Shown here: positions 44,815 to 55,900 of the stretch, piece by piece | How positions within the stretch are numbered: position 1 is the stretch's first letter | Layout: each line of letters opens with the position of its first letter | NCBI GenBank assembly: GCA_010356995.1 | Contig: ML996687.1 | Coordinates: forward strand, 807,803-871,802 | Reading direction: 5' to 3' | Source: Trichodelitschia bisporula | Lineage: Eukaryota; Ascomycota; Dothideomycetes; Phaeotrichales; Phaeotrichaceae | Length of the DNA stretch: 64,000 bases | Position numbers and translations under genes: made by a program | Notes under the pieces: generated by a model | Database searches by the model: none | Told to the model about the DNA's origin: nothing | The model's input: only the letters and a program-made list of their open reading frames with translations

Positions 44815-45118
44815 ATGTGCAGCCTCGCAGTCATGCCGCGCGGTCTGGGAGTTTAGAGAGGCGTTAGGTACCCAGATACCCTAGGACTTTGCTATCAGAG
44901 AACATGTCTTTTACACAGCATTGAATGAAGTTATGGCTTGATTCCCTCTATGACGTTTTTCAATTATTAATCCTGTAGACGCTGGGTATAGTAGTAGCAA
45001 ATGTGACGCTTGAACAAAATCACCACCAGCTTGAACCGATGTGCACACAAAATGCTAGCACAATCGCTTCCCCTCAACTCGATGAACCAACCTAAGAAAG
45101 GTCCTAGAGGCTGCTGCC
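44815..45118. other. intergenic between convergent HMP1 and SFH5 genes
   Basis: This 304-bp spacer holds the two 3' flanks. Nothing specific is seen. Confidence 0.6.
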
Positions 45119-46416
45119 TTACTCTGGTTTGCCCGCCTCTGGTACAGTTTCCAACTCGGGGGCCTCCGTCGCCGCCGTGACAGGCTTGGGAGTCTTCACT
45201 GGTGTCTCTACCTTGGCTGTCTCCTCCACACCCTTGGCGAGCTTGACCGTCTCCGAGACTGAATCGAGCGCGCCAGCCTTTCCGCCGTATTCCTTGGGGA
45301 TGTCGGGACCAAGCTCCGACGTAAGGCTGGTACCATAGCTGATGACGCTAAACTTCTTGGTCGTGGCCGAAGGGAGCAAGGCCTTGAAGAAGGTAAAGAG
45401 CCAGCTCATGACAAGAGGAACGTTGAGGAAAAACTTTTTGCTCAGCGTCTCAGGATAGTACTTGCTGAAGAGGTCAATTGTCTGCTTGGATGCGGCCTTG
45501 ATGTGGGGATCCTGGCGCAAGAAGCTGATACTTTTGTAGTCATGTACTTGGATGCCCTGGTACTGGTCGGCACCCTTGCCGAAGTCGGGGATAGGCTCTG
45601 TGGCGGTAGCGAGACTGAGCTTAGAGATGCCGAGCTCCATGAGTGCGACGCGCCAGCGAAGAAAACTGCATGCACTGGTTAGTACCTAAATCCCATGAGA
45701 TAGGGCTGTCACACGTACGTGTCGACATTTCCAAAGGTCTTCTGGATATCCTTGACCGCGCCGTAGACATTGTAGGTCACCACTTCCTTGTCCTTGGTGC
45801 TGCCCGGAACCTTCTCGACCAATGTCACGAACCCAAGCCCGCCGAATAGCTCCTCACTGAACGTCTCCTCCAAGGCCTTGAGAGGTTGGTACTCCTTGCG
45901 CCACTTGAGCGTCGCCAGAAGCTGTTCTTTGGCCTTTGGGACCACGTTGCTGTTTGCACGGAGGAACTTTTGGAGGATGAGCTTGGTGTGGAAGGGAGTA
46001 TCAGCTTTGAGCTGGACACCGTACACCTCGGCGTAGTCCGCCTTCTCAAGAATGGAGGGGAGTTCCTTCACCAGAAGGCTGAGCGGATGGTCGGCGTCCA
46101 GAGTCGGCCAGACGGGGCCAATAGCAGCAGCCTCGCTGCCAGCGGCAGTTTCAGCCGCCGGAGTTGCAGCGCCAGTGTCCGTCTTCTCAGGCAGCTCATC
46201 GCCAGCTGCATCGGTATGGGCCGGGATGGCCTCCTGCTTGGGAGAGGCTGCCGTGGTGGTGGCTGTCGTCGAGGCGCGAATAACTTCCTCCACCGGAGCG
46301 GCCGGGTCCTTTGGCGCCAGATCTGCTTCACCCACTGGCTCGGCAAGCTTCGGAGCATCGACGGGCTCGGGATGGGCCGCAGGCGGAACTGCTGTGGGGT
46401 TGGTAGGGGAAGACAT
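45119..46416 (-). CDS. sfh5: phosphatidylinositol transfer protein Sfh5 (CRAL-TRIO)
   Basis: This is a Sec14-family lipid-transfer protein; yeast Sfh5 is a divergent member found at ER/plasma membrane sites and reported to bind heme. Exons 46416-45719 and 45665-45119 give 414 residues. The first about 100 residues are Ala/Pro/Glu/Thr-rich and probably disordered. The CRAL-TRIO N region (LILQKFLRANSNVVPKAKEQL, LKWRKEYQPL) precedes the lipid-binding domain (FGGLGFVTLV, WRVALMELGISKL, QVHDYKSISFLRQDP, LFSKYYPETLSKKFFLNVPLV, MSWLFTFFKALLP). The Ala/Glu/Thr-rich tail ends EAGKPE. The start MSSPTNPTAV at 46416 is preferred; an upstream in-frame Met at 46449 adds 11 residues. Confidence 0.92.
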
Positions 46417-47469
46417 GTCGACGAGCGGTGGTATGAAGGACGATGGCAAGAAGAGCAGCTGGCAGGTAACAGTTGAAGAACGGAGGAGGGGACGGCAGCG
46501 CGTGGGAAGTGAAGGTGAAGGTCGATAAAGGGAGAAAGATTGAGGGAGAGAGGTAACCTACTGAGGAGTGAGAGGCTTTTGGTTGGACGAGCAACGTTCC
46601 ATCCCCAAGCAACAGTTCAAGCCCCAGGCACCAAAGGGTGCTTGGAAGGCGTGGAAACCTGAGGACGACATGGTACGAGTACAAGAACAGGCGATGGGCC
46701 AAGGGCAGTCCTGTGCGGTACGTAGCTCTTGGCAAGTTGGAAATGTCAATTCCGCCTTCACGTCTTGTTGTCTTGTCGCATTGTCTTTTGGGTAGCTCGT
46801 CACGCACTCCACACCTATCGTATGTCTTTCTGATATTCTTTCATATCTGCTCTCAAAATGTGGGCTAATTGCCAGGTGGAGAAGGGTCAGCAATATATGA
46901 CCTCCTCTCTCGGTTCTTGCCGTTGCGCTGGGCCCATTTCATCCCTAAACTCTCTAGAAAAAAACAACAACTATTACTAGTTCTACTACCCCATCCCCAC
47001 TCCAACCACGCGCATCGTCGTGCCATGCTCACCTCAAATGTCCTACGGATGTACATATCTCCCCCAGCAAACAGTATCCCACACTGAACTGGGTCAAAAA
47101 GCTAGCCTCCGAACGTGTTAAATTCACTTAGTACTAGCATATACACTACACTGCTATGACACACTCCCCGGCCCTTTCCCTCACCTTCTCTCCCGGTCCC
47201 CACATGTGACGGCATCATGGCTGACCGCCGCTGGGCGCCGCCTGGCTGGCAAACGGATTTACTACGAACGTACAAGTGTGGTAAGCAAGCCATTCAGCGC
47301 ATCCTGTCCTATCCGAATCCATGGCTTTTTATCTTGTCCTGGCTCGCACTCTGCCCCCAGCGCCGAAAACGCCGAAGCGCTGCATCATCCCCGGCTTGCC
47401 CGCTCTTCAACTATTTATGCCTCCCTAGCCCATATCCTCCCCCCCCCCACCTTGATCGCATTGTGTCGC
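46417..47469. promoter_or_regulatory. divergent SFH5-P450 upstream region
   Basis: This 1.05-kb spacer has one TACGGATGTA motif (47044). A pyrimidine-rich stretch with a C run (47440-47450) lies just before the P450 ATG. Confidence 0.5.
47044..47053 (+). repeat. TACGGATGTA motif, copy 10
   Basis: The context is CTACGGATGTAC. It lies 417 bp upstream of the P450 start, close to the spacing of copy 1 from its gene. Confidence 0.6.
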
Positions 47470-49323
47470 ATGGAACTCTCTTCCTTTCCCTTAGCTTGCT
47501 GCTCACTGCTGCTGCTTCTCATTTGCAGCTCCTGCGTGCTTGTCGTCCGTCGTCTTTTTTACTCTCCCATCGCTCACTTTCCAGGCCCTCGGCTTGCCGC
47601 TGCCACTTTCCTCTATGAGTTCTACTATGACGTTGTCCGGGATGGCCGGTACACATGGGAAATTCGGAGGATGCATCAACAATACGGTAGCTGGATACTT
47701 CCATTCGCCTCCTTCTTATTGCTCATGTTGCATTCTACCCAGGGCCTATTGTGCGAATAAACCCCTACGAACTGCATATCAGCGATCCGTATTTTTACGA
47801 TAAGATATACGTTGGCCCTACCCGGCGCACTCAGAAATGGCACTGGTCAGCCAAAATGTTTGGGTTAGTCCCGTCCCCCCAGTCCAGTCCGCCTGCCAAT
47901 TGCCCTATCAGGACCACTCGCGCATCTGTTGGGACTGTAGACCATGATGTGCATCGAATGCGCAGAGCCGCCCTCAACCCGTCCTTCTCCAAGCAGTCCG
48001 TCTCCCGTTTGGAGCCTGTGATCCAAAGATGCATTGATCGGCTGTGCGAGCGTCTGCGCGAGTTTTCAGGCACAGGCAAATACGTCAATTTGAGCAACGC
48101 CTTCACATGTTTGTCTGCCGACGTAATTGGAAGCTATGCATTCGGAAGACCCTATGGCTTCTTGGAATCCGAGGACTTCCATCCCGCATGGCGCAAGTTG
48201 ATGATGGTAAGTGTTGTTGCTTTTTCCTGCCACTATGGCCGTGGGACTCTTGAAGGCGCAGCAGCAGCTCGGGATGGCTGCGGTTGAGCACCATATCATG
48301 GTCAGCTGATATTTCCTACTTGTGCCACACTGCTGACGTCTGCGGTGTAGGACCTGAGCCGGAGCACGCATTTGATGAAGCAACTCGGCTGGGCTTATGG
48401 CCTCCTGACATGCATTCCGGAGTTTCTTGTCAACCTGGTACATCCTCTCACCAAGGAACTTTTCCGCCTCCGACGGGACATAGCTTCTCAAATCGCCAAA
48501 GTAAGGCTGATGGACAAATATGGTGGCCAGCAAGTGCCACAGACTATATTCCACGGATTATTTGCGAGTGGTTTGCCCGCTGAAGAGCTCTCGACGGAGC
48601 GCCTGACCGAAGAAGGGTTGACAATTGTTGGCGCTGGAACAGTCACCACGGCGCACACCTTGACAGTGATAGTCTTCCACCTCCTCTCGAACTCTCATGT
48701 ACTGGAGGCATTGCGAAGAGAGTTGGACGACGCTGCTGCAGAAGGGCCGGAATGGACCTGGACGAAGCTCGCTCGGCTGCCACTTCTATCCGCCGTCATT
48801 AGTGAGGGTCTACGAATGTCTTATGGCGTCTCCCATCGATTGCAACGCATTTCACCGGACTCTCCCCTCCAGTACAAACAATGGACTATCCCAGCCGGAA
48901 CGGTACGTTTCAAGTCTAGTTTTAGGGTACGTGGACTGACGCGTACAGCCTGTGAGCATGACACAAATGGACATGCACGAAAACGAAACGATCTTTCCAG
49001 AAGCTGACGCGTTTATGCCCGCGCGATGGCTGAATGAAGCACAAAGACAAGCTCTGGAGGCCGGGACCGTGCCACCTGAAGCTCGAGAAGCCCGGAAGTT
49101 TCTTGTTCCGTTCAGTCGCGGCACGAGAGCTTGCTTGGGGATTAACCTCGCGTATGCAGAGCTCCATCTGGCGATCGGTTCACTCTTCCGACCCGTTGAA
49201 TGTGGTGGGCTGGATTTGGAACTTTTTGAGACGGACAGAGACGAAGTAACGTGTGAGTTGGACTGGTTCAATCCGGCGCCGAAGCTTGGATCCAAAGGTG
49301 TGAGGGTCATCGTCCATCGGTGA
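47470..49323 (+). CDS. cytochrome P450 monooxygenase (trichodiene oxygenase-like group)
   Basis: Exons 47470-47686, 47743-47863, 47912-48206, 48351-48902 and 48949-49323 join in phase to 519 residues, a normal P450 length. An N-terminal membrane anchor ([19 protein letters not shown]) is followed by the Pro-rich hinge [21 protein letters not shown], a phrase typical of fungal P450s near the CYP58/CYP65 type. The I-helix reads [12 protein letters not shown], with the oxygen-binding Thr but without the usual Asp/Glu before it. The ExxR motif is SEGLRM, and the heme loop is [19 protein letters not shown] with the Cys ligand. No terpene cyclase, PKS or NRPS neighbour is present, so the substrate is unknown. 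The family name is inferred from N-terminal resemblance only. Confidence 0.9.
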
Positions 49324-50043
49324 GGGTGCGGAATGAAGGTTGAACTTTGCCTGTGGTTGACAGAACATCAGCGCTTTTTTTCAAAGTCGGTGGAAATTTG
49401 AAGCGCATCGGGAGGCCGGCACCACCGCTAAGGCTTTTAACCGAATCTTAGGAGAATAATCTTAATGCGGGGTATCAAGGCTGAGGCTTGCGTCCCGAGC
49501 GAGCAGCAGACGTGATAGGGTAAAGACGCCATGCAGGCACGTGGCGCTGCTGGTTCGCACCCATTGCCGAGCATTGAACCCGCGCCTGCGGGCAAAAAGC
49601 GGAGATTTTTATTCAATTGAGGCAAGGTAAGCTCTGACTTCCAGGATCATCTGCATGCAACGTACAGTGAGCGTGATGCCTCCCGAAGGGAAGTTTTCTA
49701 GGAACGAAGGAGAAGCGAGCGAGTTACCTAACGTCTTCCCACGGCTGCCCCGTCTGATAAGGTCTGATCGCCCCGCTAGCTAAGTACAGTAGCTTGAAGC
49801 CGCCGGGAATATGGCCGCGATGGCAGGGGAGCTAATGCCCGGCCGGTGAATCATAAGGGGTATATAATCCGTTTGACGGGGCTTACAGGTGAATGTTGAG
49901 CGCGAGGGGTCTACTTCGTCGTCCATGAGCCAGACCACATCATTGTACTCCCCACTTTTACCAAGTTCGCCACCTAGGAAGATTCAACAGTAGCCACGCC
50001 GCTTACGTAGAAGAGCACTGCCCTGTACGTTCATCCGCCAACC
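49324..50043. promoter_or_regulatory. upstream region of the MCT-type transporter
   Basis: A TATA-like TATATAATCC at 49861-49870 lies about 180 bp before the ATG, within ordinary non-coding sequence. Confidence 0.45.
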
Positions 50044-51723
50044 ATGAGCGATGCCGAGCGCCGGGCCGCCACCCCAGGAATGCTCGAAAAGGAAGTCGAG
50101 GCTCCCAGTTCACCCACCTCGCAAGTCGAATTCACAGAGGCTGCGCACGATGATGAGCGAGGTACTAGCGAAGCGCCACAGGAGTATGTTCCGCCGGACG
50201 GAGGATATGGATGGGTGTGCACTGCGTGTGTCTTCCTCATAAACGGACACACATGGGGGGTAAACGCTGTAGGCATTCTTCCGTCTCAAAACACGAGGAG
50301 CGCACTGCTCACAGCGACAGGTATATGGTGTCTTCCTCGCTCACTATCTCGCCAAAAACACATACCCCGGCGCTACGCCCCTTCAGTTCGCCTTCATCGG
50401 CGGCCTCTCCATCTCCCAGGCCCTATTCATTTCACCACTCGCAACAGCGACGGTTGCAGCGCAGGGTACACGCACTGCCTTATTTATCGGCATCTTCTTC
50501 GAAACACTCTCGCTCATTGGCGCCTCCTTCTCCACCAAGATATGGCACCTCTTCCTCAGCCAGGGCGTGTGCTTTGGCTGGGGTCTAGGCTTCCTTTTCG
50601 TCGGCAGTGTTGGCATCACGTCACAGTGGTTTTCGTCACGACGCAGTCTAGCCAACGGCATCGCGGCCGGCGGGTCCGGCATCTTTGGTCTCGTTTACGC
50701 GCTGGCGGCTGGCGCCATGATCCCGAGCCTTGGCCTGCCGTGGACGTACCGCGTGCTGGGTATGGTAACCTTTGCCGTGAACTCGGTGTGCTCACTTCTC
50801 ATCCGTGATGCAAACGCGAAGATCAAACCCTCCAAGCTTGCCTTTGATTGGCGACTGTTCAACCGATTTGAATTCATCCTCATGCTTGGTTACGGCTTCT
50901 TCAGCATGCTGGGGTACAGCGTGCTCCTGTTTTCCCTACCGAATTACGCGAACCGGATCGGGTTGACAGCCAAACAGGCGTCGGTGGTGGGAGCCGTGAT
51001 GAATCTTGGCCAGGGACTAGGCAGAGTGCCGATTGGATACTGGAGCGACAGCTTTGGGAGGATCAACGTGGCAGGGCTGATGACATTCCTGTCGGGTCTT
51101 TTCGTTTTGACGATATGGATCAATGCCAAAACCTATGCGGTGAGAAGCCTACTCGTAGCCGACGTACAGACCAAATATGCATAGCTAATACTTTGGAGGT
51201 CCTTCTCGTTTACGCCGTCATTGGGGGTAGCGTAGCGGGCACTTTCTGGGCAACTGCTGGGCCCGTTACGGCAGAGGTTGTCGGTCTCCGCGAGCTCAAC
51301 GCCGCTCTTTCTATTGTGTGGGTGGTGCTTGCAGTACCCACGACCTGTAAGTCGATTTGCCGTCAGTGAGAAAGACTGCTGATGTCGTCCAGTCTCGGAG
51401 CCAATTGGTCTAGAAATCGTGGAGCGAACGGGGAGCTATCTTGGGGCACAACTGTAAGTACAGACGTGAGGTCTCAGTGGGGTACTTTTGCTAAAGTGGT
51501 CAGGTTTTCCGGTATCATGTATCTCCTGGCCGCCATGTGTCTTTGGTTTTTGAAGGCGTGGAAGGTTGGTGAATTAGAGCGCACGGCGGCAAGGACTGGT
51601 ATGAGGGCTGAAGACATGAATGCCGTCGACACAGGTTTTGTTGAGCTCGAAGAGAGTGAGAGGTTGAACCGGGCGAAGGTGTCGAGTCTATCCCATCGGA
51701 TGTTATGCCGGAGCAAGGTGTAA
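50044..51723 (+). CDS. major facilitator superfamily transporter, monocarboxylate-porter (MCT) type
   Basis: Exons 50044-50268, 50321-51139, 51199-51346, 51393-51453 and 51504-51723 give 490 residues. After a hydrophilic N-terminus comes the MCT signature PPDGGYGWVC at the start of helix 1. About twelve hydrophobic segments follow, including FAFIGGLSISQALFISPLA, GIFFETLSLIGASF, GWGLGFLFVGSVGI, the MCT-like SQWFSSRRSLANGIAAGGSG loop, and GQGLGRVPIGYWSDSFGRI (cytosolic loop between the two halves). Fungal members include Mch-type and riboflavin carriers; the substrate cannot be assigned. The 61-nt fourth exon (EPIGLEIVERTGSYLGAQ) is needed to keep the last helices in frame. Confidence 0.9.
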
Positions 51724-52932
51724 GGTTAGAGGTGGGGTATGCGTAAAAGTGCTTTCTTAAAACTTGCTTGCTCTTGAGACGAACATAGCGCTGGAGTTGA
51801 GGTAGGATACGTACATCTGATTAAAGTCTTTTTTTGGAAGATTGCCGTCGTCGAGCTTGGTGCAAGAGTTGTGAGGGGGTGGCCTTTGGCGGAATGGCTG
51901 TAGTGATGAAGCCTCAAGGGCCATACTACTCCGCAGACTGAAAGGTCATGGCAGATCCCGTCCGCATAATAGACACCCAGGCAAGGCGGCCACGATTTTC
52001 TTTTCGTGTCGCCCTTACCCCAGCCACGCGCGGACACCGGGCCGGAGGTGACCCTTGACGGCTATCGGGGGTAGAACTGGTATACTACGTACAGGTAGTT
52101 ACCAAAGTACCGTACATAGTAAGCGATTTGCCCCGCATTTTCCTGGTACCTAGAATCCAGGTGTGAGTGTGCCCTAACCTCATTATTATACTAGTGTACC
52201 GGTACCTGGGTGCTTCTTTCCATCCCTTTTACAGTAATTTTCCATCACTTAAGGTTAACTACGTAGCCGCCAGTTGTGCCATCTGCAAGCTAAAAACCAC
52301 TTGGCGCCACTTCCCATCCCACCCGACCTCAACCCCTCCTTCCCGTCCATACTCGGGCCCGTCGGCGGCCCCCTTTCCTCATTTTGTCCCTACGGTACCG
52401 GGAAATCCTATTCCCCCTTTGTGCTACAGTATATACAGTACACAGTACTCTACATACTGTACTCGACCAATGCAAACTACCATTATACTTTCCTTTTTTT
52501 TTTACCTCTCTCGCTCTTTCCTCATCTTCCCCAAGTTGGCTGCAAGTCCGCGTACCTGCTTCGTCGTTGGCCTGTCCCGTGCAGTTACCCGCGCTAACCG
52601 CGAGGATAACGATCTTCCCACAATCACCACCACCCCGCTCGTTAGATCGTATTTTCTTCCCGCACTCTCCCCACCGCATCTACTGTTCCGCGATACCGTA
52701 CAATACAACCCCCCCCTCCCCCCACCCCCACCGCAAACCGACTTCACCGCCGCCGCAGACAAGAATTAGGCAAACAGTAAATCCAGACCGTTCCTCCTTC
52801 ACATCTTCGCCAAAGGAAAAAAATCCACGTATCACAGAAAGCCATCAGATCATCGAAGTCGTTTACGCCGTTCTCCGACCTGCCGCTGGTTCACTTACCC
52901 TTGTGTTACGCGTCGCCATCACATGTCACGTC
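51724..52932. promoter_or_regulatory. upstream region of the chromodomain gene
   Basis: This 1.2-kb spacer has a GTAC-rich patch (52079-52126), CGGTACC words near 52200 and a C/T-rich leader (about 52300-52850). An open frame runs through the leader into the gene, but the upstream residues are low-complexity. Confidence 0.45.
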
Positions 52933-55900
52933 ATGTCTAGGAAGGCTCAACCCCGTCTACTTCACCCACTATGGCAAGATGAAAGCGGTGACTCTGACAT
53001 ATCCATAACATCAACGGCTCCCAGTGAGCCTCGAAGTGAATACACCGTCGATGACATCCTGCTTGAAGATGAGCGGAGTGACGGCGTGTACTACCTCGTT
53101 AAGTGGAAAGACTATGATCTCCATCGGTAAGTCATTGCGTCCCAACACCAATTCGTATATCGGCAAGTAACCTCGTCTTCGCCAGCGCTACTTGGGAGCC
53201 AGCGGAAAATCTTAACGATGATCTACTCCACCAGTGGGAAGAGCGGAAGCGGCAGATTGCGAGCGGATTCAGGGTTCCCTTCGATATCAGAACCTGGGAA
53301 TCCGCGGTCGCTGCTGCCGAGCGCGCGAAAAAGCTCCGCAAAGCGAAACGCAAGGAGAAGCGCCAGGAACTCGCCAGAAATAAGAAAGCTCTCGAGCGGA
53401 CGACCAAAGCCCAGACGACCAAAGCCCAGCCGACCAAAGCCCAGACGACCAAATTCCAGCCGACTAAAGCCCAGCCGACGTCAATTGTCCAGGCTGCTAG
53501 AAATGAGCCATCGGACGAAGATGATATTCCTCTGCTTCATACGCTCAGAAAGAAAAAGAAGAAGATTCGCGAGAGCGACGCTTCCTCTTTTGAACCCGAT
53601 GAGGATGTCACATTGGCACAAGCGAAGCAATCTAAGGCAAAGGTGTCCGTTCAAAGATCGAAGACAGCCATGATGGAAGCTGCTGAAACATCGCGTCTCT
53701 CGACATCAACCACTGCTCGTGCTCGTGGCAACGGTACCAAAGAGTCCAAGGTCAAATCTCGGCCAGCTCAACCCACCGCAATATCGACGAACATTTCCCG
53801 TGGTCCTTCGGCGCAGTCCTCTTCGGACTCGGACACTCCACTCATGCTTTCAGTTTTGGGGCACACTAAATCTCTGTCCGTTGATTCTAAGTCCCCTAGA
53901 GTTACTAGTCGGGCACCGGCCACTAAGAACTTTGGAACGGCCGCAGCAGGCGCTCGCTTGGAGGTCCCCGGTGCTGCTAAGCCCAGACCTCAACTTACCG
54001 GCTCAGATCTGGCTGGAAGGAACACTCCGTATTCCCCTTCTGACGCTCCCAATTCTTCACGCAACCCCATATCAGGGCCATCTCAGGCGGAAGCTTGGCT
54101 AGAGAGTTTGACCGATACTTCCGGGAAACCAAATGCCGCTAACATTAAGAGGCCTCCTCCCTCTCAGGCGGTAAAACCACGGCCAGATGGTAGCACTGGC
54201 CGTATTGAACATAGCGGTGCTCTGCAAGCCAAGGCTGCTACCCCGCGGACAGTTGGTTTACAAGAGTCGCCCAAAGCAGCCCACCGCCAATCTGTGGACA
54301 TTGGTCAACTGCCCCGGCAGACTGCCACTGCCCAGTCTCGCCGCCAATCCGTTCCCGAGGTAGCTGCGGCAAAAGCTCATGGCTCTGCATCGCGAGGACC
54401 TGCCAGTGGACCGTCGGATGGTCCGCAAGTGGATGTAGTAGCAAACAGGCCCAAACGGAAGTTACCGGTGGATGCGCCAGAATCAGCATCTAAAGCCATC
54501 CGATTCAGCGGCAATGACACGGGTATGCCGGTTCAACAGCCCGGTGCAGCGCGGCAACTCACTAGCTCCACGACTGGGGCAGCTACCGTCACTACATTGC
54601 CACAGCCTTCTGCATCATCCTCCGCGCCCAAACCATCTGGCGTCCCGACGAGAAATCCCAAGGCCAAAAAGTCAGGACCGGCCAACGTGCTTGACAACTG
54701 GGCAGCTCCGCCAGTGAAGAAGACAAAGCCACCCCCATCTACAACCCTTGAGCCCGACGGTAAGAATAAACTGTACAACCTTTCGGCCATCCATAATGCG
54801 CAGGTCGCTGGTCGAAACGGCGCCACTCCAGAACCGTCACAGATTGTCCTGATGGAACCGAGCACGAGGAAGATAATTCATGAGCCACCACCCGCTCCTC
54901 GCCGTCCTGCTTCGCCGCCGCCCACGAGACCGACAAGAACGGCAGAATATCAGACCAATTCAACGATACCTCTAACTTGTCCCTATTGGAACGATAACCT
55001 GAGCTGCGATCTTGCCACCAGATGTCCATTCCTCCATGAATCTTCACGGGAGGTAGCTCCGTACCAGCTCTACGTCCAGTACATTGAGAATCTCCAAGGC
55101 AAGCGCATCTACCAGAAGTTTTCAAATCCGCCCGGCCCTTGTAGATACCGCTGGACCCAGCGGGGATGTTTCAAGAGCGTAGTCCAGTGTTCATTTGCGC
55201 ATTGGACTGAGCCCGAAGTGCCTAAGGTCCAAAATGAAGTGCCCAAGATACGAAAGGCTTGCTATTATTGGCCTAAGGGGAAATGTACCAAATCACAAGA
55301 GCACTGCGGCTTCTTGCACTACGACTGTGGTGTTGTTTCACATCCTCCACCACGACCGGGGGTATATGTTAACAACGTTCAGGAGAAACTGATTCCTCCA
55401 CATTCCCCTGCCCAAGTACCTTCGAACTCGGTTCACGAAACATCAAAAAAAGTTCGCTTTTCTCCCTCTGTCGATGACCAGCTCAGCCCAGCCTCCCCTG
55501 ATGACTCACCACCTTTGCCAGCTCGCGGCGAAGATTTGGTCGCAGCCCATATGTCTTCCCTCGCCGTGGACCTCTATCTGCCAACGAGCGCGGAGCCTTC
55601 TACGCAACTGAGCGTTGACTTCTATGGACTGAACGACGAAGCGAAAGTTGCCATAATTAGCTACCTGGGCAAGCCGACGTCTATGACCATACAACAAATG
55701 TGCCCGCGCGAAAGTCTTAAAGATCACGTGCTGCCGCTCGTCAGGGCCACAATTGCTAATGGCTTCATTGTCGCAACGTCTGAGCGTCGTCGGCTAAACT
55801 CCCTCGTCGATGTCTTGTTGCGCGTGGACAGCGCTGCTCTCGTGCCACTCGCTGGGTCGTCACTACTTATCCTGTATCCGCTTGAACAAGCTCAAAAGGA

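Noticed and set aside
28019-51723. A secondary-metabolite gene cluster (secreted protein, NmrA-like, FMO, P450, MFS)
   Set aside because: The candidates are separated by housekeeping genes (FCF2, TFIIB, ODC, SFH5) and no PKS, NRPS, terpene synthase or cluster regulator is present. LYS2 is a primary-metabolism enzyme, not a cluster NRPS.
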